From an uncultured Collinsella sp. (GTDB lineage Bacteria; Actinomycetota; Coriobacteriia; Coriobacteriales; Coriobacteriaceae), in the NCBI GenBank assembly GCA_958433005.1, contig CAUAWV010000002.1:1-64000 (forward strand): a stretch of DNA of 64,000 nt. Direction: 5' to 3'. The notes under the pieces are model-generated. The model was not told the origin of the DNA and made no database searches. It was given only the letters and a program-made list of their open reading frames with translations. Below are positions 8,302 to 17,012 of this stretch, piece after piece (position 1 is the first letter of the stretch; every line of letters starts with the position of its first letter). The position numbers and the translations under genes were made by a program.

Positions 8302-10113
8302 TTAGCACATCCCTTCGTTGGGCATCGTCCACGCGTGATGATCGGTATGCAGCAACTCCTCGGCCAGCGGCGAGAGCGGCGCACCCAAGAACTCGCGATA
8401 GCATGCCTGAACATCGGGATTCTCGTGCGAGAAGCGAATGTCCGCTGCCGCATCGAGGTCCCAAAGAACCTGGCCACGCTCTGCCGCCAGCTCGCAGCCG
8501 TCGTGAATGGGCTGACCGCCGCCACCGACGCAGCCGCCCGGGCACGCCATGACCTCGACGAAGTCATAGCTCGCACGGCCGTCGCGAATCGCATCGAGCA
8601 GGCGGGCAGCGTTGCCCAGCCCGTGCGCCACGGCGACGCGCACCTTGGTGCCATCGATATCGGCCACGGCCTCCTTCCAGCCATTCAGGCCACGCACGTC
8701 GGTAAAGAAATCCGCATCGGGGTTCTTGCCCGTCACCAGGTAATAGGCCGAGCGCACGGCAGCCTCCATCACGCCTCCTGTGGCGCCAAAGATCACGCCC
8801 GCGCCCGTGCCGAAGCCCAGCGGCGTATCGAGCGGCTCCTCGGTAAGCGTGTCGACGCTCACGTGGCTCGCACGAATCATGCGTACCATCTCGCGCACCG
8901 TCAGCGCAACGTCCACATCGGGCACGCCGCCCTCGCCCACCATGCTCGGCAGCGCACACTCGGCCTTCTTGGCCGTGCACGGCATCACGGACACCACGAA
9001 CAGGCGCTCGGGCTCCACGCCCAACACCTTGGCGTAGTACGTCTTGGCAATGGCGCCGAACATCTGCTGCGGCGACTTGGACGTGGACAGGCTGTCGACA
9101 AACTCCGGATAGCGCGCCTTCACAAAGCGCACCCAGCCCGGGCAGCAGCTCGTGAACATGGGCCAGCCGCGGCTGTCGCCCTCGCCCTTGGCGGCCTTAC
9201 CCAGGCGCTCGAGCAACTCGGAGCCCTCCTCCATAATGGTGAGGTCGGCCGAGAAATCGGTATCGAACACGTACTCAAAGCCCACGCGGCGCAGCGCGCA
9301 CGCCAGGCGCTCGACGGTGGCCTCCTCGCGCGGGATGCCGAGCTCCTCGCCCCAAGCGCTACGCACAGCCGGCGCGATCTGCACCAGCACGATCTTGTCG
9401 GGATCGGCGAGAGCGTCGAACACGGTCTCGGTGTCGTCACGCTCGCGCAGCGCGCCCGTCGGGCAATGCGTGATGCACTGGCCGCATGCGACGCAATCGG
9501 TCTTGCCAATCGGCGCGCGCCCGCGGGTACCCACGGCGGTGTGCGTGGCGCGATTGGTCAGGTCCCAAATCCCCAGCCCCTGCACGTTTTCGCACACCTT
9601 GATGCAACGCATGCACTTGATGCACTTGTCGTTGTCGCGAATGATGGGAAAATCGAAGTCCCAGCCCTCGCGCGCCAAGTGCTTTTGATACGGCAGGTAG
9701 AAAATGCCCAGGTCGTTGGCGATGGTCTGCAGGTTGCAGTTACCGCTGCGCACGCAGCTCGCGCACTGCGCATCGTGCTGCGACAGCAGCAGCTGCACGT
9801 TGGTGCGACGAGCCTCGCGAGCCTTGGGGCTGTTGGTGTGGACCACCATGCCGTCGAGCACGTAGTTGTTGCAGGCGGCAACCAGCTGGTCGCAGCCCTC
9901 GACCTCGACCACGCACACGCGGCAGCCGCCGATCTCGTTTAGATCGCGCAGATAGCACAGGGTGGGAATCTGGATGCCAACGGACTTGGCTGCATCCAGG
10001 ATCGTGGTGTGCTCGGACACCACGACCTCGCAATTATCGATCGTGAGCTTGACCATGTTATGCGCTCCGTTTTCGGTGTTGTCGCTGACGGTGGGGTTGT
10101 TGAGCTCTACCAT
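8302..10113 (-). CDS. hydA: [FeFe] hydrogenase catalytic subunit, HydA type
   Basis: A 603-residue group A [FeFe] hydrogenase. In order it has an N-terminal plant-type [2Fe-2S] domain (IPTLCYLRDLNEIGGCRVC), the HDAQCASCVRSGNC [4Fe-4S] motif, two ferredoxin motifs (CIKCMRCIKVC and CVACGQCITHCPTG), then the H-cluster signatures TSCCPGW (L1), MPCTAKKAE (L2) and EVMACPGGCVGGGGQP (L3), and a small-subunit C-terminus. It interconverts protons and H2. The ATG at 10113 overlaps the upstream stop by 7 bp and follows GGAGGGAGG. Its partner is the upstream NuoF/GltD-like flavoprotein, suggesting NAD(P)H coupling. The maturases HydEFG are not in the window. Confidence 0.93.
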   Translation of the reverse strand: MVELNNPTVSDNTENGAHNMVKLTIDNCEVVVSEHTTILDAAKSVGIQIPTLCYLRDLNEIGGCRVCVVEVEGCDQLVAACNNYVLDGMVVHTNSPKAREARRTNVQLLLSQHDAQCASCVRSGNCNLQTIANDLGIFYLPYQKHLAREGWDFDFPIIRDNDKCIKCMRCIKVCENVQGLGIWDLTNRATHTAVGTRGRAPIGKTDCVACGQCITHCPTGALRERDDTETVFDALADPDKIVLVQIAPAVRSAWGEELGIPREEATVERLACALRRVGFEYVFDTDFSADLTIMEEGSELLERLGKAAKGEGDSRGWPMFTSCCPGWVRFVKARYPEFVDSLSTSKSPQQMFGAIAKTYYAKVLGVEPERLFVVSVMPCTAKKAECALPSMVGEGGVPDVDVALTVREMVRMIRASHVSVDTLTEEPLDTPLGFGTGAGVIFGATGGVMEAAVRSAYYLVTGKNPDADFFTDVRGLNGWKEAVADIDGTKVRVAVAHGLGNAARLLDAIRDGRASYDFVEVMACPGGCVGGGGQPIHDGCELAAERGQVLWDLDAAADIRFSHENPDVQACYREFLGAPLSPLAEELLHTDHHAWTMPNEGMC

Positions 10114-11939
10114 TCCAGGTTCCTCCCTCCGCGGAACGCACCAAAGCCAAAGTGGTCGCAGCGCAGGCAGCGGCTCGCCTCCTGGCGCGCCTCCTGCTCG
10201 GTAAGACCTTGCTCGACCAGATTCCAATCGTGAATACGCTCGCCGGCCTCGCGCTCGCCCAGCTCGCAGCGACCGCACTCGTGCTTGCCCTTAAACTGGA
10301 CGGTCGGCAGCTCGACCTCGAGTTTAATCTTGTGATCAAAGCCCAGGTAGCGGTCAATGTTTGCCGAGGCCACACGGCCAGCGTTGATGGCGCGGATGAC
10401 GGTGGCGGGGCCGGTCTGGCAGTCGCCGCCGCTAAAGAGGCCGTCGAAGTTGGGCACGGCGCCGTCCGAGTCGGTGACGACGCAGCCCCACTTGCAGGCA
10501 ATGCCCATCTCCTCAAACGGCTTGGAATCGATGTCCTGGCCAATGGCCACAAACACGCGCTCGCAGGGGATGACACGCTCGGGCGTAGCGGCGGCACGCG
10601 GGGCCGGGCGACCACGGCGGGGCTCGCCGATAATCTGCGGTTGCACGCGCAGGCCGCACACGCGACCGTCCTCGCCGGTCTCGATGGCGAGCGGGGCCGT
10701 CAGCTCCAGCACCTCGCAGCCCTCGGCCTGGGCGCCGGCGATCTCGGCGTCCTGGGCCGTCATGTCGCAGATGCGACGGCGGTAGACGATGCTTACCTTC
10801 TCGGCACCGCAGCGCACGGCAGAGCGAGCCACGTCCATGGCAACGTTGCCGCCGCCGATGACGCACACACGCCGGCCGCCCAGGTTGGGCAGCTCGTCGT
10901 CGCCGATGGCACGCAGCATCTTGACGGCCGACTCCACGCCGAGCGCCTCTTCGCCCGGAAGGCCGAGCTTTTTGTCGCTGTGGGCACCGATGGCCAGGTA
11001 GACGGCGTCGAACTCGTCGCGCAGACGGGCAAGCTCCTCGCCGTTGACGGAGTGGTCGAGCTCCACGTCGATGCCGGAGCTCAGGATCCAGTCGATCTCG
11101 GCCTGTAGGCGCTCGCGCGGCAGACGGTAGCTGGGAATGCCGTAGCGCAGCATGCCGCCCAGGTGGTGACGCTGCTCAAAAATCGTCACCTTGTGGCCCA
11201 TCACGGCCAAATAATAGGCGCAGGAAAGGCCGGCCGGGCCGCCGCCGATCACGGCGACGCGCTTACCGGTGTTGTCCACCACATGCGGCTTGTGATCGTT
11301 GAGGTCACTGTGCTCGACGGCAAAACGCTTGAGGGCGAGGATGTTCATGGGGTCGTCGACCATACCACGGCGGCAGTGCATCTCGCAGGGATGCTCGCAC
11401 ACCAAGCCGCAGACGAGCGGCAGCGGATTGTTCTTGCGGATGACCTTGACGGCGTCGGCATAGCGGCCGGCCTCGACCAGCGAGATGTACCCGGGAATGT
11501 CGACGTGCGCCGGGCAGCCCGAGACGCACGGGACGCGGGCCTCGCGGTCAAAGCCGCAGGAGTGCTCGCGGATGTGATGCTCAAAATCGTCACGGAAGCC
11601 GCGAATGGCCGTGAGTGCCATGGCGCCGGCTTCGTAGCCGATGGCGCAGTCGCTCGAAAGGTAGATGGTGCGGGCCGTGCGCTCAATCAGGTTGAGCGTG
11701 GACTCATCGGCGCGCCCTTCGAGCACATCGGCGAGCAGGTCGCTCAGCGCGCTCAGGCCCACACGGCAAGGTGTGCACTTGCCGCAGCTCTGGGTGGAGC
11801 ACAGGTTGACGAGCGCTGCCGTAAACTCAACGGGACACGGGGCGAGCGAACTCACCGCCAGACGACGTCCGAGCGCATCGTGCAGATCGTCCATGACGGC
11901 CTGAGCGTGGCTGCGTTCCATTACGTGCAGTCGTGCCAT
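10107..11939 (-). CDS. NuoF C-terminal 4Fe-4S domain fused to GltD-like NAD(P)/FAD oxidoreductase
   Basis: A 610-residue fusion. Residues about 45-125 match the C-terminal Fe-S domain of NuoF/HydB (QSCGKCTPCRVG plus a distal Cys) without the FMN/NADH domain. Residues about 135-580 resemble GltD: a cysteine-rich N-terminus (CVSGCPAHVDIPGYI), FAD motif VIGGGPAGLSCAYYL, NAD(P) motif VIGGGNVAMDVARSA, and FSGGDCQTGPATVIRAI. More cysteines lie near the end (ECGRCELG, CLRCDH). It starts the hydrogenase operon and probably passes electrons between NAD(P)H and HydA, possibly by flavin-based bifurcation (inference). The ATG at 11939 follows GAGAGGGG. Confidence 0.88.
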   Translation of the reverse strand: MARLHVMERSHAQAVMDDLHDALGRRLAVSSLAPCPVEFTAALVNLCSTQSCGKCTPCRVGLSALSDLLADVLEGRADESTLNLIERTARTIYLSSDCAIGYEAGAMALTAIRGFRDDFEHHIREHSCGFDREARVPCVSGCPAHVDIPGYISLVEAGRYADAVKVIRKNNPLPLVCGLVCEHPCEMHCRRGMVDDPMNILALKRFAVEHSDLNDHKPHVVDNTGKRVAVIGGGPAGLSCAYYLAVMGHKVTIFEQRHHLGGMLRYGIPSYRLPRERLQAEIDWILSSGIDVELDHSVNGEELARLRDEFDAVYLAIGAHSDKKLGLPGEEALGVESAVKMLRAIGDDELPNLGGRRVCVIGGGNVAMDVARSAVRCGAEKVSIVYRRRICDMTAQDAEIAGAQAEGCEVLELTAPLAIETGEDGRVCGLRVQPQIIGEPRRGRPAPRAAATPERVIPCERVFVAIGQDIDSKPFEEMGIACKWGCVVTDSDGAVPNFDGLFSGGDCQTGPATVIRAINAGRVASANIDRYLGFDHKIKLEVELPTVQFKGKHECGRCELGEREAGERIHDWNLVEQGLTEQEARQEASRCLRCDHFGFGAFRGGRNLEW

Positions 11940-12004
11940 AAAGATCCCCTCTCACATGGCAGCCCGGAGGCGAGGCCGGGCGAAATTGCTACACGCACAA
12001 CACT

Positions 12005-12025
12005 GACCTAAAAAGTTGTTAGGTC
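12005..12025 (-). promoter_or_regulatory. Inverted repeat in the hydrogenase operon leader
   Basis: GACCTAA and TTAGGTC arms (7 bp each, perfect) flank a 7-bp centre, about 66 bp upstream of the first hydrogenase-operon start. Its position fits a regulator binding site or leader hairpin. The regulator is not known. The rest of 11940-12126 holds no gene that I can see. Confidence 0.35.
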
Positions 12026-12126
12026 TCCACGCAGTTCGGCAGGCGGCATGAAATGTCACCCTCAGCGGTGAAATAGAACATTACCGCAGATAAATGCCAT
12101 ATTTGATAAAACGCGTTACCAAATGA

Positions 12127-12164
12127 CAATGCCCCGTCCACGCAATCACGTGGACGGGGCATTG
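12127..12164 (-). terminator. Terminator of the alpha-glucoside PTS operon
   Basis: CAATGCCCCGTCCACG and CGTGGACGGGGCATTG form a 16-bp perfect stem with a 6-nt loop, about 30 bp past the GH4 stop. The T-run is weak. It separates the PTS operon from the hydrogenase operon. Confidence 0.75.
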
Positions 12165-12196
12165 CTCTAGGTATGCGGCCAGCGACCCTGTTGCCT

Positions 12197-13579
12197 TTAC
12201 TTAAGCTCGGGCCAGAAGTCCTTGTTGGCCTCGATCATGTCGTCGAGAACCTCCTTGGCGACCTTCATCGACGGCACGGTCTTGTTGAGTGTGAAGGCCT
12301 TGAGCGCCTTCTCGTACGAACCCTCGATCGTAGCCTCGACCACGAGCTTCTCGGAGTTCAGCTGCTGCATCATGAGGCCCTGCTGGAACAGCGGGATGTT
12401 GTCGCGGCTGATGACCTCGGGGCCGTTCTTGCCAATGTAGGCAGGCAGCTCGACCATGGCGTCGTAAGGCATGTTGGGGATAGCGCCCTTGTTCTCGCAA
12501 ATGACCAGGAAGCGCTGCTTGGTATCGTTCTTCAGAGCGATAGCCAGGTCGGCAATCCAGTCGCCGTGGCTGCCCGCATAGAACGTGCTCTCGTCGATCT
12601 CGCCCGTCTTCTCGTAATGGTCGATGCCGTCGAAGAGGTTCTTCTCGCGCGTCTCCTCGACCTCGTTTGCACGGGTGCGCTCGGGGTTGGAATGCTCGAC
12701 GAACTCCTTCTGCTGCAGGTAGTAGTTCAGATAGGTGTTGGGCAGGTACTCCGGGAAGCACTCCATGATCTCGTACTCGCCCTTCCAGACGTAGTACCAG
12801 CTGCCCTTGGTGTGGCGGTTCTGCTCGGGGTGCTCGTCGGTGGCCTCCTCGGGCTTCTTGGACATCAGCGAGCTCATGCCCTTGAGGTACGAATCGGGCA
12901 GCAGAATCTCATGCTCCTTGATGTACTCGCGCAGCTGCGGGAGCACCTCCTCGCCCTTGTGGCGGATCGAGGTGAACCAACCAAAGTGGTTGAGGCCAAA
13001 GTAATCGTACTCGACATCCTTCTTGTCGATATCGAGCGCGGCGCAAACCACGTCGATAATCGCGATCGGCATGTCGCAGATGTTGATGATGCGAGCGTTG
13101 GGGCGCAGGACGCGGCAGCCCTCGGAGACGATGGCGGCAGGGTTGGAGTAGTTAAGAATCCAGTAGTCCTTCTTGGCATACTTCTCAACGTCGTCAATCA
13201 GCTCGACCATGGGGAAGATGGTGCGCATGCCGTAGGCAAGGCCGCCGCAACCGCAGGTCTCCTGACCCACGCAACCGTGACGCAGCGGAATCTTCTCGTC
13301 CTGCTCGCGCATAGCGTAGCCGCCCACGCGCATCTGGGCAAACACGAAGCTCGCGTCGGTAAAAGCCGTCTTTTTGTCGGTGGTCACCGTGAGCTTGATG
13401 TCCAGGCCGAGGTCCTCGTGCAGAATCCAGTCCACGAGCACGCCGATCTTGCGCTGGCGCTCCTCGTTGATGTCGTACAGACGAATCTCGTCAACGTCGA
13501 GCTCGTCCTTGCGAAGAGCGATGGACTTGACGATGCCGGGGGTAAAGGTGGATCCGCCACCACACAGAGTAATGATCAT
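12197..13579 (-). CDS. GH4 6-phospho-glucosidase, probably 6-phospho-alpha-glucosidase
   Basis: A 460-residue GH4 enzyme, which cleaves 6-phospho-glucosides by an NAD+/Mn2+-dependent redox-elimination mechanism. The N-terminal Rossmann motif is CGGGSTFTPGI. VGQETCGCGGLAYGMRTI, NYSNPAAIV, NICDMP (metal-ligand Cys) and GLNHFGWFTSI (His) are family signatures. The sequence reads closer to GlvA/MalH maltose-6'-phosphate hydrolases than to CelF/LicH, for example LPNTYLNYYL, NPERTRANEV and the C-terminal EANKDFWPEL. The start at 13579 lies 3 bp after the EIICB stop, with GGAG upstream. It would cleave the phosphorylated disaccharide delivered by that transporter. Confidence 0.88.
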   Translation of the reverse strand: MIITLCGGGSTFTPGIVKSIALRKDELDVDEIRLYDINEERQRKIGVLVDWILHEDLGLDIKLTVTTDKKTAFTDASFVFAQMRVGGYAMREQDEKIPLRHGCVGQETCGCGGLAYGMRTIFPMVELIDDVEKYAKKDYWILNYSNPAAIVSEGCRVLRPNARIINICDMPIAIIDVVCAALDIDKKDVEYDYFGLNHFGWFTSIRHKGEEVLPQLREYIKEHEILLPDSYLKGMSSLMSKKPEEATDEHPEQNRHTKGSWYYVWKGEYEIMECFPEYLPNTYLNYYLQQKEFVEHSNPERTRANEVEETREKNLFDGIDHYEKTGEIDESTFYAGSHGDWIADLAIALKNDTKQRFLVICENKGAIPNMPYDAMVELPAYIGKNGPEVISRDNIPLFQQGLMMQQLNSEKLVVEATIEGSYEKALKAFTLNKTVPSMKVAKEVLDDMIEANKDFWPELK

Positions 13580-13582
13580 TGT

Positions 13583-15199
13583 TTACTGCTCCTTCTCAAT
13601 TGCGTTTTCGACCTTGTCGCGCATCTCGGCGACCTTCATGCCAAAGATGATCTGGATATTATTGCCGTTGCGGTTGATGCCGCTGTTGGGCACGTGATTG
13701 ATGAGGTCCTCATTGATGAGGTCCGGGTTCTTAACGTTCACGCGGAGACGCGTAAAGCAGTTCTCGAGCTCCTCGATGTTGTCCTTGCCACCAAGACCTG
13801 CGACCAGGTCAGCGATACCCGCGTCAACACCCTGCGCGGGAGCATCGGCGACAGCGCCCTGCTTCACCGCGACAGACGCGGCGGCCTCGCCCTCGGCAAC
13901 GGACTCAGCAAGCTCGGACTCTTCCTCGCGACCAGGCGTGTGGAGGTTGAGCTTCTTAATAAGGAAGGTGAAGAGGAAGAAGTACAGAGCGGCGTTGAGA
14001 ACTCCAAGCACCAGCATGACCGGCCAGTTGGTCTTATCGACACCAAGGACCAAGTTGGAAACAACGATGTTGATGATGCCGCCTGCAGTCGAAGCGGGCA
14101 CGGAGAGAACCTTAAGAAGAACCAGGAAGACGCCGGAAAGAATCGAGTGGACGACAAAGAGCACGGGAGCGGCAAAGACAAAGAGGAAGTCCATGGGCTC
14201 GGTCACGCAGGAAAGCACGGCGGTGATGATCAGCGGGATGATGACAGCCTTGGTCTTGTCCTTGTTCTGCTTGTAGGCGGTGAAGATAAAGGCGAGACCG
14301 ATACCGATGTAGGGCCACAGGTTGTTGAAGGTGTAGCTGTTGAAGTAGGTGCTATCGGAGAAGGGCTGGCCCGTCATTGCCATCTCGGCAACACGGATGG
14401 GATAGGCGCCGGCGATAACCTGATCACCCAGCGTAAGGGTGCCGCCCACATCGGAGAACTGGAACGGGGTGTAGATGAGGTGGTGCAGGCCGGTAGGAAC
14501 GAGCAGCTTGTTGAGCATGCCGTAGATAAACAGACCGATGTTGCCCGACTCCTTAATGATGCCGGCAACGGAGGAGATGGCGCCCTGAACCGGAGGCCAA
14601 ACGATGCAGAAGCCAGCGCCCATGATCCAGGAGATGATGATCATGATCAGGAACGGGAAGCGAACGCCCGAGAACATCGAAAGGGCAATGGGGAACTGCT
14701 TGTTCGAGTACTTGTTGAACACGGCACCGGTGATGCAACCAAGAATGATGCCGCCAAACACGCCGGTATCGAGCACCTGAATGCCCATAACGGTGCTCTG
14801 GCCGGTTCCGGTAAGACCGAGCATGCCGCTCGCTTCGGCAAGAGAGCCGGTGGCGTTGAGCACGATGTTGTTAGCCTGCAGGAACAGGAAGAACGACATC
14901 AGGGCAATCAGCGAAGCGTGGCCCTTGTTCTTCTTTGCCATGGCGCCGGCGATGCCCACGCAGAACAGAATCGAGAGGTTGTTGATGATAAACATCAGCG
15001 ACTGATAGACAACGGCGCCCACAAGCTGGAACGGACCGGAGCCCAGCACAGGGATCACGGCGCAGATGGTCTTGTTGGTCAGAATAATGCCCACGATGAG
15101 CAGGATGCCGGCAACCGAGAGATACATCATCGGCTGAACGATCGACTTCGCGAACACCTCCAACGGCGCTTTGAAATTGAACTTCTTTTTTGCGGTCAT
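13583..15199 (-). CDS. PTS alpha-glucoside transporter subunit EIICB
   Basis: A 538-residue PTS permease. Residues about 1-430 form the EIIC domain with about ten hydrophobic segments and the GLHHLIYTPFQF loop. A linker rich in Glu and Ala leads to an EIIB domain (about 460-538) with the phospho-cysteine in ENCFTRLRV. It imports and phosphorylates a disaccharide, most likely maltose or a related alpha-glucoside given the downstream GH4 enzyme. No EIIA domain is attached; the separate EIIA gene lies upstream in the same operon. The start at 15199 (MTAKKK) follows GGGGAG. Confidence 0.87.
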   Translation of the reverse strand: MTAKKKFNFKAPLEVFAKSIVQPMMYLSVAGILLIVGIILTNKTICAVIPVLGSGPFQLVGAVVYQSLMFIINNLSILFCVGIAGAMAKKNKGHASLIALMSFFLFLQANNIVLNATGSLAEASGMLGLTGTGQSTVMGIQVLDTGVFGGIILGCITGAVFNKYSNKQFPIALSMFSGVRFPFLIMIIISWIMGAGFCIVWPPVQGAISSVAGIIKESGNIGLFIYGMLNKLLVPTGLHHLIYTPFQFSDVGGTLTLGDQVIAGAYPIRVAEMAMTGQPFSDSTYFNSYTFNNLWPYIGIGLAFIFTAYKQNKDKTKAVIIPLIITAVLSCVTEPMDFLFVFAAPVLFVVHSILSGVFLVLLKVLSVPASTAGGIINIVVSNLVLGVDKTNWPVMLVLGVLNAALYFFLFTFLIKKLNLHTPGREEESELAESVAEGEAAASVAVKQGAVADAPAQGVDAGIADLVAGLGGKDNIEELENCFTRLRVNVKNPDLINEDLINHVPNSGINRNGNNIQIIFGMKVAEMRDKVENAIEKEQ

Positions 15200-15298
15200 A
15201 GCGGTACTCCCCTTCCTTTTCCGCAAATTGAGATAGGTGTGCCCTGGACAAGACCGTGAGCCTTGCCTTGTATCAATCGATGTGTGGGCACGTTATGC

Positions 15299-16165
15299 CT
15301 AGAGACCAGGTTCTCCAAGCAGGTTAACAATGTGATATGCGAGATAACTCTTCTCGGCATCGGTAACGACAACGTTATAGGTAGACGCTAAGTGGTCGGC
15401 AATTGACTCCGCACACGAGAACGCCCTCGGATACGCCGTTTCATCGATACGGAACAGCGCGTCGCCATTGACCTGTCCCGCCGCGGGATCGAGCGCTCGC
15501 TGCGCAAAAAACTGCAGATGGCGAACGAAACGCTCGTACGGCAACGAGGTGACGTCAAGGGTCGTGGCATAGTGCTCGGAAACAATCGCGAGCACGTCGC
15601 GAACAAGCTGGACCGAAACAATCAGACGGTCAGAGCGCTGCGGCATGGTGGCGTTGACGATATGCAAGGTGATGAAGCCCTGCTCCTCCTCGCTCATCTC
15701 GATGCCCAGATAATCCTTGATAATCTGAAGGGCACGGCCCGCAAGCGCATACTCCTTGCGATAGAACTGCTGGATCTCGAGCAGCAACGGATTCTCGCAG
15801 GGGACGCCCTTGCGCTCGCGCTCCAAAGCAAGACTGATATGGTCTGCGAGAGCGATGAGGATCTTGTCGTTGATGTCGACATTGAGCTCTCGACGAAGCA
15901 TCTGAACGATGTCCTCGGAAATCACGAGGTTGACGGTGGGGATGGACTCCAAAAGATGTGCCAAGCGGTCAATCGTGCGCGAATCCTGAGAAGTTCCCTC
16001 CTGCAACGCGTAGGTCTTTTCGACTGACGCCTCGTCGATGGCATCGCCGGCATGGCGGCCAAAGCAGAGGCCTCGACCGATGACGATGAGCTCGGAGCTA
16101 TCGTCCGAAGTGACCATTGCGACATTGTTGTTGAAAACTCGCTTGATAACCACGGCACCCACCAC
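15299..16165 (-). CDS. BglG/LicT family transcription antiterminator
   Basis: A 288-residue RNA-binding antiterminator. The N-terminal co-antiterminator domain contains VIKRVFNNNVAM and GRGLCFGRHAGD. Two PTS-regulated domains follow, with His/Asp segments such as ALADHISLALERE and FITLHIVNAT in PRD1 and YLAYHIVNLL in PRD2. By family, it binds a RAT hairpin in the leader RNA when its PRDs are phosphorylated by HPr or dephosphorylated by EII, and so allows read-through. The start is uncertain: GTG at 16165 is used, but GTG at 16153 would match the usual N-terminus better. A candidate RAT lies at 16765-16796. Confidence 0.88.
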   Translation of the reverse strand: MVGAVVIKRVFNNNVAMVTSDDSSELIVIGRGLCFGRHAGDAIDEASVEKTYALQEGTSQDSRTIDRLAHLLESIPTVNLVISEDIVQMLRRELNVDINDKILIALADHISLALERERKGVPCENPLLLEIQQFYRKEYALAGRALQIIKDYLGIEMSEEEQGFITLHIVNATMPQRSDRLIVSVQLVRDVLAIVSEHYATTLDVTSLPYERFVRHLQFFAQRALDPAAGQVNGDALFRIDETAYPRAFSCAESIADHLASTYNVVVTDAEKSYLAYHIVNLLGEPGL

Positions 16166-16225
16166 AAGAATTTACTCGGAAAGCCAGACGACAGGCTCTT
16201 TAACAGCAACAGGGCCGGAAGCATG

Positions 16226-16684
16226 CTAACGAAGAGTCGAGTTCTCCGAGCGCTCGCACACGATAACGAAGACCGTGGGATCAAAGCCGGCGGCGCGAAC
16301 CGCGTCGAAATCGACCTCGACGAGGGGCTGGCCCGCGTCGACATGGTCACCCTGGGCAACAAGCGCATGGAATCCCTTGCCCTCAAGCTTAACAGTATCG
16401 ATTCCGATATGCAGCATCACCTGAGCAGAGCTGTCGTCGGACATGATGCCCAGCGCGTGCTCAGTCGGAAACAGCGCCGCGACGGTACCGGAAACAGGAG
16501 CGCACACCGTTCCCTCTTGGGGAACCACGGCAACGCCATCGCCCACCGCACGGCTGCTAAAAGCGGGATCATTGGTATTTTCCAGATGAACAAGCTCGCC
16601 GGAAACGGGAGCGAGGATTTCGAACTCGGAAGCTGCAGTCTTCTGCTCATCCGAACCGCCCATCAGGCGAGAAAAGAAACCCAT
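16226..16684 (-). CDS. PTS glucose-type EIIA protein (Crr-like)
   Basis: A 152-residue soluble EIIA of the glucose superfamily. LAPVSGELVHLENTNDPAFS, then AVGDGVAVVP, and the active-site histidine in MLHIGIDTVKLEGKGF are all present. It passes phosphate from HPr to the EIIB domain of the transporter downstream, and could also report PTS state. It is the first gene of the operon. The start at 16684 (MGFFSRL) follows GGGACATGCCACC; an in-frame ATG six codons earlier is less likely because the ribosome site lies inside it. Confidence 0.88.
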   Translation of the reverse strand: MGFFSRLMGGSDEQKTAASEFEILAPVSGELVHLENTNDPAFSSRAVGDGVAVVPQEGTVCAPVSGTVAALFPTEHALGIMSDDSSAQVMLHIGIDTVKLEGKGFHALVAQGDHVDAGQPLVEVDFDAVRAAGFDPTVFVIVCERSENSTLR

Positions 16685-16764
16685 GGTGGCATGTCCCTTC
16701 ATAAATATAGCCCAACCAAAATCAAGCGAATGCATCCATAGAGACACACCCGTTCAAAGACTTT

Positions 16765-16796
16765 GGTTAGGCCCACGTCCGAGGGACTCGGTAACC
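16765..16796 (-). promoter_or_regulatory. Candidate RAT antiterminator overlapping a competing hairpin (16710-16772)
   Basis: On the minus strand, GGTTA and TAACC close a hairpin with an inner CCGAG-TCC-CTCGG stem and an asymmetric internal loop, as in LicT/SacT targets. Its 3' arm is also the 5' arm of a second possible stem: GCCTAACCAAAGTC (16772-16759) pairs over 14 positions, allowing two G-U pairs, with GATTTTGGTTGGGC (16723-16710), followed by TATATTTAT. The two folds exclude each other. The second has a large loop (about 35 nt), so it is a weak terminator on paper. Confidence 0.5.
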
Positions 16797-16821
16797 TTCC
16801 GCATTTCTTTTTACGGGAGCT

Positions 16822-16849
16822 ATTGTAGACAAGCCCAAAGCCAGAACAA
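16822..16849 (-). promoter_or_regulatory. Promoter of the alpha-glucoside PTS operon
   Basis: The -35 element TTGTTC (16849-16844) and -10 element TACAAT (16827-16822) are separated by 16 bp. The predicted transcript starts near 16815, giving a leader of about 130 nt that carries the candidate antiterminator. Confidence 0.5.
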
Positions 16850-16950
16850 TCATTATGACCGGTGAGCGGTATTTTTTCTTCGATAAACGGTATTTAAGCG
16901 GCACTTGGGGACGTTCCTTTTCTGCCGGCACCCAGGGACACTCCTCACTC

Positions 16951-17000
16951 TGGTGCAATGGGGCCAGGTTGGTGCAGATTAACCTGGCCCCATTGCACCA
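16951..17000. repeat. GGTGCA-type palindrome, family 4
   Basis: Perfect 20-bp arms begin TGGTGCAATGGGGCCAGGTT and end in its reverse complement, with loop GGTGCAGATT. Related copies are at 27930-27976 and 62936-63002. It lies between the EFR1 gene's stop and the PTS promoter. Nearby GGGGACGTTCC and CAGGGACAC segments may be decayed repeats. Confidence 0.85.
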
Positions 17001-17012
17001 ATTTCGTATGCG

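Noticed and set aside
12173..15259. Frame of over 1000 codons opposite the GH4 and PTS genes
   Set aside because: The minus strand carries two clearly recognisable genes with full motif sets; the plus frame is a by-product of codon bias.
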